Position numbers and translations under genes: made by a program. Positions 1 through 18,687 of a stretch of 64,000 nt of DNA are shown piece after piece. The stretch's first letter is position 1; each line of letters begins with the position of its first letter. Source of the DNA: Artemisia argyi (taxonomy: Eukaryota; Streptophyta; Magnoliopsida; Asterales; Asteraceae); contig CM060706.1 in NCBI GenBank assembly GCA_030686995.1, forward strand, positions 141,817,505 to 141,881,504. Reading direction: 5' to 3'. Under the pieces are notes generated by a model. It was not told the DNA's origin. It searched no databases and saw only the letters and a program-made list of their open reading frames with translations.

Positions 1-516
1 GCGAGAAAAGATCCTAACCCTTTATCTCATCCTGCTTCTAATTCAATCCAATAGCTGAGATGGATCCTCCCGATTTACACTAGAGATACAATAAACATGG
101 GCATTTTCGACCTTTTATTTGTCAGACTACTGTAAAAGATAAAAAACACACACATCTCACATTTTAAGTGTGAAACTTAAGAAATTCTCTAAAAAAGTCA
201 TCACTAATCAAAACTGACCGTGGCAATGTTCATCACCCTCACCACCATACTTATTCACCGCCGTAATCACCATCGATAACCGCAGTTCACCGTTCACCAC
301 CGATAATCATGATCCTCACCATCACTCATAACAATCATCAAAACTGATAACACTCTCTCTAGGTTCATCAGCACCATCAACCACCACTCTCTTAGCCATC
401 GTCCGCCACCACAATCATCACCGATCACCGCCATCCTCCATTGATTATCATCATCATCATCATCATTAGTAAGTTCGAATTAAGCTTTTGATTCATCATC
501 ATCATTAGTTATGTTG
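1..516. other. Noncoding flank rich in CAC/CAT triplets
   Basis: This is the target DNA to the left of the gypsy insertion. Positions 220-510 are rich in CAC, ACC, CAT and ATC triplets, and two short TCATCATCATC-type microsatellites lie near 445-466 and 493-505. No open frame of useful length is seen. It could be untranslated or intronic sequence of a disrupted gene, but nothing here proves it. Confidence 0.5.
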
Positions 517-521
517 ATGAG
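517..521. repeat. Target site duplication ATGAG, left copy
   Basis: These five bases directly precede the TG of the leftmost gypsy LTR. They are repeated exactly at 18604-18608, just after the CA end of the third, truncated LTR. The match shows that 522-18603 descends from one insertion event in spite of its three LTR copies. Confidence 0.9.
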
Positions 522-4421
<3,900 letters not shown>

Positions 4422-4436
4422 AAATCCCCCAGACTA
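4422..4436 (-). promoter_or_regulatory. Polypurine tract of the gypsy element
   Basis: On the minus strand this reads AGTCTGGGGGATTT and directly abuts the 3' LTR. That is the expected position and composition for the plus-strand primer of an LTR retrotransposon. The same tract and about 90 bases of flank recur at 16495-16597 beside LTR 2. Confidence 0.85.
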
Positions 4437-6446
<2,010 letters not shown>

Positions 6447-6851
6447 TTAGTTATCCTTAGGGAAAGTTTGGAGATCCGGGACAACCATGGGTGGTATGTC
6501 CCCTCCGAAGTAATGTTTGAGACGATGACCATTCACCTTAAAATTGGGACCATTAGGTTGAGCAAGCTCAACGGTTCCATAAGGAAATACTTGGGTAATG
6601 GTGAATGGTCCAGCCCAACGGGTTTTTAACTTGCCTGAGAAAATCTTTAATCGAGAATTGAAAAGAAGGACTTGGTCACCAACATTGAAGACGCGATCTT
6701 TAATTTTAGCATCATGAATCCTCTTTGTCTTCTCTTTGTATATCAAAGAATTCTCATAGGCTTGATCACGAAGCTTGACTAATTCATTCATTTGAACTTT
6801 ACGGTGATCACCCGCGGTTTGTAGGTCAAAATTAGCATGTTTCAAGGCCCA
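6447..6851 (-). pseudogene. Gypsy integrase C-terminal domain (after second premature stop)
   Basis: This is the last part of the gag-pol reading frame, in the same frame as the integrase upstream but cut off from it by a TAA at 6852-6854. The residues VGDQVLLFNSRL and KLKTRWAGPFTI are typical of the chromatin- and DNA-contacting C-terminal domain (GPY/F-like) of Ty3/gypsy integrases. The frame ends with a natural-looking stop at 6447. An ATG-independent start is expected, because this is a fragment of a polyprotein and not a separate gene. Confidence 0.85.
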
Positions 6852-7670
6852 TTAGGCCTTGTGCTCAAGTTCAAAGGGCAAATGGCAGGCCTTCCCGTAA
6901 ACCAGCTTGTATGGAGTGCACCCAATGGGTGTTTTGTAAGCTGTACGGAAGGCCCAAAGTGCATCATCTAATTTATCGGCCCATGAAGCACGATGTTCAC
7001 CTACGGTCCTTTCTAAAATTCGTTTCAAGCCACGATTGGAGACCTCAACTTGACCACTTGTCTGTGGATGATATGCCGTAGAAAGACGATGTGTGACACC
7101 ATATTTGAGCATAACTTTAGCGAATTGGTCGTTACAGAAATGGGTCCCACGATCACTTATAATAGCACGAGGTGCACCAAATCGGGCGAAGAGACTTATG
7201 AGAAATTTTACTACAACTTGGGCGTCATTGGTGGGTAGCGCCTTCGCTTCAACCCATTTAGACAAGTAATCGACGGCCACGAGTATATATTTGTTACCAC
7301 GAGAAGACGGTAATGGACCCATGAAATCGATACCCCAGACGTCAAAAATTTCACAGACTTGGATGGCATTTTGAGGCATCTCGTCCTTCTGAGAAATTCT
7401 TCCTTGACGCTGGCAAGAATCACATGATTTAACCAACTCATGAGCATCCCGGTAAATCGTCGGCCAATAGAAGCCGGAATCAAATACTTTCTTAGCGGTG
7501 AAGTTGGCACCATGATGTCCCCCCGTGGGTCCATTGTGGCATGCCATAAGAATTTCAGCGGCTTCTTTGCCGTGAACGCACCGCCGGATCACTTGATCCG
7601 CACAAATCTTAAACAAGTAGGGGTCGTCCCAGAAATAATGCTTAACATCTTTGAAGAATTTCTTCTTTTG
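6852..7670 (-). pseudogene. Gypsy integrase zinc-binding and catalytic core
   Basis: This lies in the same frame as the upstream RT-RNase H but follows a TAG at 7671-7673. An HHCC zinc-binding region ending in CDSCQRQG precedes the catalytic core. The three catalytic acidic residues are visible in [16 protein letters not shown] and SGQVEVSNR, so the DDE triad is preserved. The integrase would insert element cDNA into chromosomal DNA. The frame ends in a TAA where related elements usually keep an aromatic residue, so this domain would be released without its C-terminal part. Confidence 0.9.
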
Positions 7671-10600
7671 CTAGAACGACATTCCTTTACGGATAAAATT
7701 CCCCGCATGGTAATTCGCAAAGTCGGCGAACCATGGGGTACTAGAATCACAATGTGATAAACTTCCCAATGTCTCGAGAGGAAATGTTTCGTTAATTTCC
7801 TTTTTGTCGAAAACACTTTGATGGGGATTCTGTAAACGCGATAGGTGATCAGCAGCAAGGTTCTCAGATCCCTTTTTGTCTCGAATTTCAACTTTCAATT
7901 CTTGAAGGAGGAGAACCCACCGCATCAAGCGTGGCTTAGCGTCTTGCTTTGCCATAAGGTACTTAAGAGCCGAATGATCCGTGTACACTATGCATTTCTT
8001 CAAGAGCAAATAAGGTCGAAACTTTTCAAAGGCGTAAATGACGGCTAACATCTCTTTCTCAGTAGTCGTATAATGGTATTGAGTGTTGGTCATTGTTTTA
8101 CTAGCATAGTGTATCGGCTGAAAATGTTTTGACTTGCGTTGCCCCAGGACTGCACCAATGGCATAATGGCTAGCATCGCACATTAGCTCGAAGGGCAAGT
8201 CCCAATCAGGGGCAATTAAGATGGGAGCCTCCGTTAACTTCTTTTTAAGAATATTAAATGCTTCGACGCATTCATTTGAGAAGATAAACGGAGCATCTTT
8301 TTCAAGCAAGTGGGTCAGGGGTCGGGCTATCTTAGAAAAGTCTTGAATGAAACGTCGGTAAAAGCCGGCATGACCAAGAAAACTTCTAATTCCTTTTACG
8401 GTAGTGGGATGAGGTAATTTTGCAATCACATCGACTTTAGCTCTATCGACCTCAATCCCGGATTTAGATATCTTATGGCCGAGGACAATGCCCTCTTTGA
8501 CCATGAAATGGCACTTCTCCCAATTTAGAACCAAATTGGTGTCTTCACGCCGTTGCAGCATACTTTCTAAATGGGAGAGGTAAGAAGTGAAAGAATCTCC
8601 ATAAACCGAGAAATCATCCATGAAGACTTCCATGGTTTTCTCGATCATGTCCGAGAATATAGACATCATACACCTTTGGAACGTGCCTAGAGCATTGCAT
8701 AAGCCGAAAGGCATACGACGATAGGCAAACGTTCCATAAGGGCAAGTAAAGGTGGTCTTTTCCTGGTCCGGAGGGTCAATTGGTATTTGAAAATAGCCGG
8801 AAAATCCATCAAGAAAACAATAGAACTCATTTCCCGCTAGGCGTTCTAGCATTTGATCCATAAATGGAAGTGGGAAATGGTCCTTACGAGTCGCATCATT
8901 CAATTTACGATAATCAATACAAACTCTCCATCTGGTAACAAGACGTGTCGGAATCAATTCATTATCTTCATTAGTCACGACGGTTATTCCACCTTTCTTT
9001 GGTACGCAGTGGACCGGGCTAACCCAGGAGCTATCCGAAATTGGATAAATCATTCCGGCATCAAGGAGTTTGATAACTTCCTTTTGGATAACCTCATGAA
9101 TTTTCGGGTTAACCTGTCGTTGTTGCTGAACGGACGTTTTGTAATTGTCTTCAAGTAAGATCTTATGCGTGCAAAAACGAGGGTCGATACCCTTGATATC
9201 GGAAATTTGCCAAGCGATGGCACGTTTATGCTTCTTGAGCACATCTAAGAGACGGTTCTTCTCCTCATCTTTAAGTTCTTGAGAAATTATGATGGGAAGT
9301 TTGTCGGTTCCTTCCAAAAATGCGTATTTGAGATGAGGAGGTAAATCCTTGAGCTCGGGCTCCGGAGGATTCTCAGTAGACGGCTTAACTTCTTTAACAT
9401 CGGCCATTTTAAGGTCCATCGGAGGGAGGGACGGGTTGGGATCTTCGTTTAGCATTTTCTCAATCAAAAGAACATCCCCCTCCGGGTCACAATCGCAATG
9501 ATCAATTTCCGGTGAAATCGAATCATTAGCAAGAAAGGCCTCGATCTCTTCCAAAATGAAATCACTTCCCTCAAACGGAGTAAGGGAAGGGGAAGGATCG
9601 GAAATTATCGGTTCAGAAGTAGGAGTGGGATTGCCACTCGAAGCATGTTCGGTAAAACAAAGTAACTCTTGAGCATACTCCTCCGTAACTTTGTCAATAA
9701 CGTCGACTCGGTTAACGGAATATTTGTCATAATTGGAGGAGTACCTCGTGGTTTGATCCAAATTAAACGTTACGGCTTCGGTACCAACGCGTAGGGTAAT
9801 TTCTTCATCATAAACATCAATTAACGCATGGCTGGTCTTTAGGAAACCTCTCCCGAGAATGAGGGGTACCCGCGGATCAGCATCAAAATCAACGACAACA
9901 AAATCCGCAGGGAAATTAAATTTCCCTACATTAACAAAAACATCCTCGGCTATTCCTATCGGGCGGGAAGTAGTTCGGTCGGCTAGCTCGAGGGTCATGC
10001 AAGTCGGAGTTAATTCGGGTAAAGACAACTTTTTCCAGATGGATAACGGCATTAGGTTAATGCTAGCACCAAGATCGGCCAAGGCGAAGCATTGAACCAT
10101 CCCAGGAAAATTACACGGAATGAGAAATCGACCGGGGTCTTCAAGCTTTTCGGGAAGCTTTTTGAGGATAACCGCCGAGCAATTCTCATTCATCTGGGTT
10201 CGTGACTTTTCAAACAATTTTTCTTTATTATTCAAAAGACCTTTCAGCATTGAAGAAAATTTAGGCATTAAAAGTATAGCATCCGCGAGAGTTATATCAA
10301 AATGTAGCTCTTGAAAAATCTGATAAAACTTTTCCATCTGGTTTTTATTTCTCTCACGGTGCGTTTGCTCATTTAAGCGTGATGGATAAGGTAATTTTGT
10401 TTTGACGGGTATTTCTTTCTCAGCTTCGTTAACAACTTTATCTTTTTCTTTAGACGTTTGGACCACCGGAGGTTGGATGTTTTCGGTCCTTCCATTATCA
10501 GTAGGAATTCCCGTATCCGTTGTCACCTCGGTTTCACGGGCGACTACCTTAGGAGACGAAGAAGAAGGGGTAGTCGGACCCGTTGCATCACCCCTCGGGT

Positions 10601-11909
10601 TAGCAATTGTGTTGCTCGGAAGAGAACCAGACGTCGATGCTTGATTCATCTGAATAAAATTGCTCATCATTTGCTTAAACTCATTCGTTTGTCGAGTCAT
10701 GGTTGTGTCGATCTCCTTCTTAAGTTCAACCCTCATGTTGTTGATTTGATTTTGCATTGCTCGAATGTTTACATCGTTCGTTTTCATATAATTAGCAAGC
10801 TTAGGAGAAGGTTGTGGTAGTTGATAAACTTGTTGGGGTGGAGGGACTTGATAATTGGTTCCACGGTTTTGATTGTAACCTTGGTTATTTTGAGGATAAC
10901 GGTTTTGATTAGTTTGCACGGGTGGAAACCCTGGTGGACTTGTTTGGTTAGTACGAAAACCCTGGTTTTGATTGTAGTTTACGGCTGCTATGTTAGCATT
11001 ATAAACTTGGCCATCGGTGGCTTGACAATCATAATACGGATGGGGTCCACCACAAATCACACATTTTTCATTAACGGCTTTAACGAGCTCGGGTTTTTGG
11101 TTCTGCAACTTAAACTCTTTCATCATACAACGGATAGCGTCGGTAAGTTCGGCTAATTCCAATGATTGGACCGACGAAGGAGAAGGAGGAGTAAAAGAAT
11201 TCACTTTCGAAACATTCGGTTTGTTACGAGAATTCGGAACCTTAGATTTATTCTCGATGATCGATAAAATATCCCTAGGCGTACGATTCAAGATATTGCC
11301 ACCGGCGGCTGCGTTTAAAGAATCTTGATCGTTTTGAGTCAAAGCGTTATAAAACGTGTCGATTTGGTGTAACTCGGAGAAACCGTGGTGAGGACATTTT
11401 CGAAGTAGATCCTTAAAACATTCCCATGCCTCACCAAAGTTCTCCTCAAAACGTTTTTGAAAATTAGTTATATCATTCTTAAGATTAGTCGTTTTGGACG
11501 GCGGAAAGAAATGATTAACAAATTTCGAGACGAGTTCTTCCCATGTGTGAATCGAACGAGGGGGTTCTTTTTCAAGCCAAATCCGGGCTGAACCCTCGAG
11601 TGAAAATGGGAACAACATCAATTTGATAGCATCGTGAGGGACATCCTTAAATTTCAAAGTCGAAGTTAACTTATTAAACCATCGGATGTGTGCGTGAGGA
11701 TCGTCCCTCTCAAAACCGTGAAATTGTTTTGATGTGACAAGTTGAATCAATCCAGTTTTAAGTTCAAAATTATCAGAAAGGATTGGTGGTAAAACAATTG
11801 CATCCCCGTATCCCTCGGTGGGACACTGGAGCAATTCTTGCATAGTACGTTGATCGTAAGCCGGTTGTGGTCTCATCGGAGGGATCACATTGTTTTGAAT
11901 ACCACCCAT
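7671..11909 (-). pseudogene. Gypsy gag-protease-RT-RNase H polyprotein, stop before integrase
   Basis: A 1412-residue open frame. The order is a capsid-like gag region (about residues 60-220), a zinc knuckle with CX2CX3HX4C spacing near residue 282, protease with DLGAS near 611, reverse transcriptase (about 990-1160, active site FMDD near 1096), and RNase H (about 1235-1360, with DASHYAIGAVLG and TDHSALKYL). It encodes the particle, processing and cDNA synthesis functions of the element. The frame stops at TAG 7671-7673, and the integrase continues in the same frame. The gag N-terminus appears displaced: an ATG at 12049-12051 opens a frame reading about 45 residues that runs into the wrong frame near 11926, at a run of five Gs on the plus strand. 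Confidence 0.93.
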
Positions 11910-12051
11910 CGGCGGGGGTCCCGAGCAACTGTTGTTCGTTCGGGTTCATTTCCTCCGCATTAGGAAAAAGAACTCGGTGTGTATGATGAAACAAACTTTC
12001 CGGATTTGAAAGCGGTGAAACAAGTCGTTTAGAAGTGGAACGTGTGTTCAT
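11910..12051 (-). pseudogene. Out-of-frame gag N-terminus of the gypsy element
   Basis: From the ATG at 12051 the minus strand encodes a start (MNTRSTSKRLVSPLSNPE) that looks like the beginning of an Athila-type gag. It passes into a different frame from the 1412-residue ORF near 11926. The likeliest cause is a single-base length change in the G run on the plus strand (C run in sense). Alternatively gag could start at the ATG at 11909, and this would then be leader sequence. Confidence 0.55.
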
Positions 12052-12560
12052 ACACCACAAAAATCAAATTTTGAAAAATAAAAGGAAAATCAAATTTGAA
12101 AAGGAAAATGTTTTTGTATTTTTGTTTATATAAAGCAAAATTCAAAAACTTAAACTTTTGTTTTTTTTTCTTTTTCAAACGTTACGTTAATCGTAAACCG
12201 TTTCCTTTAAATCTACTCGCGACGGAACAGGAGAGAAGAATGGATCTCTCTTCAGCTTGCAATTTAATGTTAAAGCTTCCGTATTTTCCGCTTAATCGGT
12301 CGTAGAATCCAAAGTAATCCGATTAGCAACTAATTTCACGCGTTGTTATATTGAGAGACTTATTTGGTTTACAACGCCCACCCTTCAACGGGAGAGTCGA
12401 GGCTGTAACTTTATTATTTTTTTTGGTATTTTTGAAAACACTTTAGGAAAAGTGTTTTTGATTTTTCAAAAAAAAAATTTGGTTATTATAGAAAATATAT
12501 ACAAGTAAGGTTTTCAAAACACAATTTCGAAAAACAAAAATGAAAAATTTACTTCAACCT

Positions 12561-12578
12561 TCCCCGGCAGCGGCGCCA
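12561..12578 (-). promoter_or_regulatory. Primer binding site of the gypsy element
   Basis: On the minus strand this reads TGGCGCCGCTGCCGGGGA, five bases from the inner edge of the 5' LTR. A TGG start complementary to the CCA end of a tRNA is the standard minus-strand primer site, and this sequence type is usual for Athila/Tat elements. Which tRNA primes it was not determined. Confidence 0.85.
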
Positions 12579-15121
12579 AAATTTGATTCGTGAAAATCAA
12601 GTTATAGTATCAGTATTACTCAAGAGATCCGCAAAGAAATACGGATAACCCGAGGTCGTAGTCCGTGTGAAGGATGAATGGAATTCTTAATTCCCGATTC
12701 GTGAAACGTGTCGTGAAAGTGGTAAAAAGTGATTTGAATGAGATTATACTAATGAAATAGTAAATGAAGCACAAATAATCACTTAAGCACGTATTTCAAA
12801 TAAGGCAACTAAAAACGTAACGTAAAATCGAAAACGTAAGCTTAAACGCGAAATAAACGTTAACGTACGAAATAAAATGCGACTTTTAAGCTACACTACT
12901 CCTACGGACTTGGAAATAATTTTCAAAAGTTAAAAATGATAAAAGAAAATTTTAAGAAAAAGAAAAATATTTTTTTGACTTTTTATTTATTTTTTTTATG
13001 AATTAAAAACTATTTAACTAATTAAAAATTAAAAGAAAATGCAAATAAAGTGAGAAAAATGAAAAATAAATTTTGAAAATTATAAAATAACTAAAAAGTA
13101 ATTTTAAAACTAAAAACTAATTTTTTTGGCTTTTTATGTAATTTTTGGAAATTAAAAACTATTAAATCTAATTAAAAATTCAAAATAAATTCAAAATAAA
13201 TGAGAAAAATGCAAAATAAATTTCTAAAATTCTAAAATACATGAAAATAATTTTTAAAAATATTTTTGGATGTTTCTTGGCTTTTTTTGATTTTTTTGGA
13301 TTTTTTAGTAATTAAAAAGTAATAAAAATTGATTAAAATAAAAATAAAATAAGAAAAATAGCAAATCAACTAGGAAAATTATGAAAAATTCAGGAAAATT
13401 CTAAAATATTATTTTAAAGCTAGAAAAAATATAAAAATTGAAAAACAAACACTGTAGCTACCCTTTGCTTTGAAAACAGCTTATAAGCAAGTGCTTATCA
13501 ATAAGCACAGTTGACCCAGGCTGACCAAAACTTTGACCAAGTTAATTTTTACTCAAAAATGCTTAATGGAACAGAGATTGAACCAAATGATACTTAGGAA
13601 CACAGAATAAGGTGAGCAGTTCTTGAAATAAGCAATAAGGAAATTAGCACTTCAGCAAACAGTTAAGCACTTGATAAAAATTCAATGGAAATAGCAACTA
13701 TAGGTGTAAATGAGCTCAGAGAACCAACAAGTCTCAACTTATGAACATAATTAAGCAATTGCAGCCCTGATATTGGAAAACAGATGCAATTCTCCAACTA
13801 CTCACTAAATAAGCCAAATAAGCAGTGTATATAATCTGATAAAGGTAAACTTAGGGGGGCAAAATACCTACTAACCAGCTGAGATCCCAACTATACCAGT
13901 AATTCCAATTTCTAAACCAATTAACTAATCTCAAAGTAGCCTAGAACTTGGTTGAAAAACTGATGCACAGGGCACTTTTTGGCTCAAACAGACACCTTCC
14001 TTTAGCTTTTCCAATAAGCAAACAGATCTCAAACAAACTTTTTCTTTATGATATTGATAGACAAGCTGCTTAAGTTCTTAAATCAACTTTTCAGAATACT
14101 TTCCAATAGGTATTGATCTCTAAAATTAATCTCAAAGTATTGTCCAAAAACTTTGTGTCACTATTTCGACTTTTTGCTTTTTATGAAAAATTTGACTATA
14201 AGGAGATTTGATTACTAATATTTTGCTGTAAATGTAATATTATGCTACTGAATGAATGAAATCAACTACAATTAATACTTATGCAATTAAAATTTTGGTT
14301 ATGCAACTACTAAACTTAGATTACTAACTGCTACTTTGGATTGAAGGATTAGTTTGACTTTATATGAAATGACTACTAGTTTAAATGCTTAACTAAATCT
14401 AGTGCAACCTAATTGACTAAACTAAGATAACCACAACCTCTGTAATAGCCTAGATATCAGCAGACCATACTATGCCAAACACCCTTATATTGACTGTCAA
14501 TACTCAATACTACTTAAATCCAATTCTCAACAGTCTAAATCTTAACCTAAATACTAATATTGATCAAACTTCTCCCAACAAACTTACTAACACAGATCTC
14601 AGTTGCAACTAATCTACAGAAAATTAGATCCAACAGTATGACAGATATAAGAAACAGTGCACAATACTCAAACCAAAGTAACTCAAATTAATAACTAACA
14701 GATAAAATGAAACTGAGAACTAAAACAACTATCAATATTAAGCAAAAACAAGTAAAATTAACAGATCTAATACCATAGCTAATCTACTGATGCAATAAAA
14801 GAAAAATAAATGAAACTTACAAAGTACAAGCCCCCTCAGCCAAACAGAGGGGGTTTCACTATGCTTGTCTGTCTTTTGACAGGCCAAGTGGACACCTCCT
14901 TGGCTGCCTAATCTCCAAATAAGCTGGCTTATATAATAAGCTGAGAGTTGACTTTGGTTGACTTTTTTGTGAATTTGAGAGTAAATGATTTTGGTGCCAA
15001 ACAAAGCTTCACAAAAGCTATAGAAAGCTTATATGAAACTTATGAAACAGATTTCAAGCTTATTGAAGCTTGTTTAAATAACTACTTGATATTTTTAAAA
15101 TTTTTCAAAGGTATTTTCTGA

Positions 15122-15245
<124 letters not shown>

Positions 15246-15497
15246 TGTTTTTATGTAAACTTGAAATAACAATAAGTAAATGGAACTGAATAGTAAAGAT
15301 TGAAATAAGAAACAATAATAAGAGAAGACAATAAGCTGAAACAGCTTATCTAAATAAGCAGTTTAATTAAGTAAAGTAAAATTGCAAGACAAATAAATAA
15401 GTAAACTAAATTTTCATTAATTAAAATTCATTACAAATACAATTTAACAGCATAACATTAAAAATAAAAGGCACACCTAATGACTAAGGGGAGGGGG

Positions 15498-15505
15498 TAT
15501 TTATA
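15498..15505 (-). promoter_or_regulatory. TATA box of the gypsy 5' LTR
   Basis: The minus strand reads TATAAATA within a G/C-rich surround. Equivalent boxes are at 3425-3432 and 17599-17606 in the other LTR copies. It lies about 990 bases inside the upstream edge of the LTR, so U3 would be about 1 kb, leaving about 2.9 kb for R plus U5. Confidence 0.65.
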
Positions 15506-16494
15506 CACGAATGGGGGAGTTGGGATATGAAGCTTCTAGCCTTCCATGCTGGCAATCCAGGTGCAATTTGTGTTTCTTTGAAGAGATATCATCCCTTGGA
15601 TCAACCTTAGCCTCCAATCTTCAATCCACAGCCTTAGGATCATTGATTACCCAATCATTTGATACTCAATACCACACGGATCGCTGACATGGCAGGTCTG
15701 CCATGTCAGGGTCTTCTAGAATCCCACGTACAATGCCTAATTTACCCTTAATTGCTGTCAATTTGGGAATTACAATGATGAACAGTAGTTAGGGTTTATC
15801 CTGGGTAATATTAGGGGGCGGGTAAATTGATTTGGGGAAGTTTTATTTATTGAGGTGTTTGACCGGTTTAAAGGGTGGGTTGACTTGGGTGGATCGGGTA
15901 TATTAGAAAGGGTAACTGGGCTGGTTTTCTTTTGGGCTTAGGTGATGGATTGATTTGATAATGAAATGGGTATTGTGTTGGATCAGGTTGTAGTATTTTA
16001 GGTTTAGGATGAATTTAATTTGACAAGGACCAATTTAGTACAATCTGAAATCTTGAAGGACCAAAGCTGTAAAATCTTCAAACTTTCTTCCAAGGGTATA
16101 TTTTGTCTTTCTCTGATTCTTGAAGGACCACTTTTGACTTTTCTTCAAATAATTCTTCAAGGGACCATTTATGTAATTTCCTGAAAGTGTAGGGACTAAA
16201 GTTGCCATATCTTCAAATCTTTGACCAGGGATCTTTTATGCAAACTTTGGGAATTCCTGAGGGTTTCTTATGACATTCTGAGCTTTCCTTGATTATTTTG
16301 CTTCCCCGGCTCCGGCTTTTGACCTTTTTCCATTCTCGTGCTCGTTTTTGTCGATTTTGCCTTGTTTTTGTTCATTTTTCTCATATCCGTACCTGCACAT
16401 ACACAAATATAAAAACATACATTCTTTTGGCATATTTGGTTAGTATTTGGTCTGAATTAAGGCCTAAAAAGGATGTGTGATTAAGCACTCATCA

Positions 16495-16597
16495 AAATCC
16501 CCCAGACTAAGGTATTGCCGTGTCCTCACGCAATGTCATCACCTCACGCTTAAGAGATAAATAATTTCAAAACCTCTCTTTACTGACGTTGTAAAGT
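16495..16597 (-). repeat. Scrap of a second gypsy internal region
   Basis: These 103 bases match 4422-4524 without a difference that I can see: the polypurine tract and the adjoining 3' noncoding sequence. They lie between LTR 2 and the truncated LTR 3 and are the only remains of a second internal region. The right junction shares AGT with both parental sequences. Confidence 0.9.
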
Positions 16598-18603
16598 GCA
16601 ACCTAATTGACTAAACTAAGATAACCACAACCTCTGTAATAGCCTAGATATCAGCAGACCATACTATGCCAAACACCCTTATATTGACTGTCAATACTCA
16701 ATACTACTTAAATCCAATTCTCAACAGTCTAAATCTTAACCTAAATACTAATATTGATCAAACTTCTCCCAACAAACTTACTAACACAGATCTCAGTTGC
16801 AACTAATCTACAGAAAATTAGATCCAACAGTATGACAGATATAAGAAACAGTGCACAATACTCAAACCAAAGTAACTCAAATTAATAACTAACAGATAAA
16901 ATGAAACTGAGAACTAAAACAACTATCAATATTAAGCAAAAACAAGTAAAATTAACAGATCTAATACTATAGCTAATCTACTGATGCAATAAAAGAAAAA
17001 TAAATGAAACTTACAAAGTACAAGCCCCCTCAGCCAAACAGAGGGGGTTTCACTATGCTTGCCTGTCTTTTGACAGGCCAAGTGGACACCTCCTTGGCTG
17101 CCTACTCTCCAAATAAGCTGGCTTATATAATAAGCTGAGAGTTGACTTTGGTTGACTTTTTTGTGAATTTGAGAGTAAATGATTTTGGTGCCAAACAAAG
17201 CTTCACAAAAGCTATAGAAAGCTTATATGAAACTTATGAAACAGATTTCAAGCTTATTGAAGCTTGTTTAAATAACTACTTGATATTTTTTAAATTTTTC
17301 AAAGGTATTTTCTGATTTTTTTTATTTTTTATTTTTTTATTTTTTTTGTTTTTATGTAAACTTGAAATAACAATAAGTAAATGGAACTGAATAGTAAAGA
17401 TTGAAATAAGAAACAATAATAAGAGAAGACAATAAGCTGAAACAGCTTATCTAAATAAGCAGTTTAATTAAGTAAAGTAAAATTGCAAGACAAATAAATA
17501 AGTAAACTAAATTTTCATTAATTAAAATTCATTACAAATACAATTTAACAGCATAACATTAAAAATAAAAGGCACACCTAATGACTAAGGGGAGGGGGTA
17601 TTTATACACGAATGGAGGAATTGGGGTATGAAGCTTCTAGCCTTCCATGCTGGCAATCCAGGTGCAATTTGTGTTTCTTTGAAGAGATATCATCCCTTGG
17701 ATCAACCTTAGCTTCCAATCTTCAATCCACAGCCTTAGGATCATTGATTACCCAATCATTTGATACTCAATACCACACGGATCGCTGACATGGCAGGTCT
17801 GCCATGTCAGGGTCTTCTAGAATCCCATGTACAATGCCTAATTTACCCTTAATTGTTGTCAATTGGAGAATTACAATGGTGAACAGTAGTTAGGGTTTAT
17901 CCTGGGTAATATTAAGGGGCGGGTAAATTGATTTGGGGAAGTTTTATTTATTGAGGTGTTTGACCGGTTTAAAGGGTGGGTTGACTTGGGTGGATCGGGT
18001 ATATTAGAAAGGGTAACTGGGCTGGTTTTCTTTTGGGCTTAGGTGATGAATTGATTTGATAATGAAATGGGTATTGTGTTGGATCAGGTTGTAGTATTTT
18101 AGGTTTAGGATGAATTTAATTTAACAAGGACCAATTTAGTACAATCTGAAATCTTGAAGGACCAAAGCTGTAAAATCTTCAAACTTTCTTCCAAGGGTAT
18201 ATTTTGTCTTTCTCTGATTCTTGAAGGACCACTTTTGACTTTTCTTCAAATAATTCTTCAAGGGACCGTTTATGTAATTTCCTAAAAGTACAGGGACTAA
18301 AGTTGCCATATCTTCAAATCTTTGACCAGGGATCTTTTATGCAACTTTGGGAATTCCTGAGGATTTCTTATGACATTCTGAGCTTTCCTTGATTATTTTG
18401 CTTCCCCGGCTCCGGCTTTTGACCTTTTTCCATTCTCGTGCTCGTTTTTGTCGATTTTGCCTTGTTTTTGTTCATTTTTCTCATATCCGTACCTGCACAT
18501 ACACAAATACAAAAACATACATTCTCTTGGAATATTTGGTTAGTATTTGGTGTATTTGGTCTGAATTAAGGCCTAAAAAGGATGTGTGATTAAGCACTCA
18601 TCA
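16598..18603 (-). repeat. LTR copy 3, truncated, outer 5' LTR
   Basis: It matches LTR 1 from about 2331 to 4421 and ends at the same CA, next to the ATGAG duplication. The first 1.8 kb of the LTR is missing. It carries about two dozen private substitutions relative to LTR 1 and LTR 2, lacks the ATT expansion, and has an extra 11-base duplication near 18551. It is best read as the original outer 5' LTR. Confidence 0.9.
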
Positions 18604-18608
18604 ATGAG
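18604..18608. repeat. Target site duplication ATGAG, right copy
   Basis: Exact repeat of 517-521, directly after the end of LTR 3. Confidence 0.9.
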
Positions 18609-18687
18609 TAATTTAGATGATTATGTATACTTGATGAAGAAACTGAAAGTTGAACTTGTTTTTTCTCGGTTTTTGTCAATGCTCACT

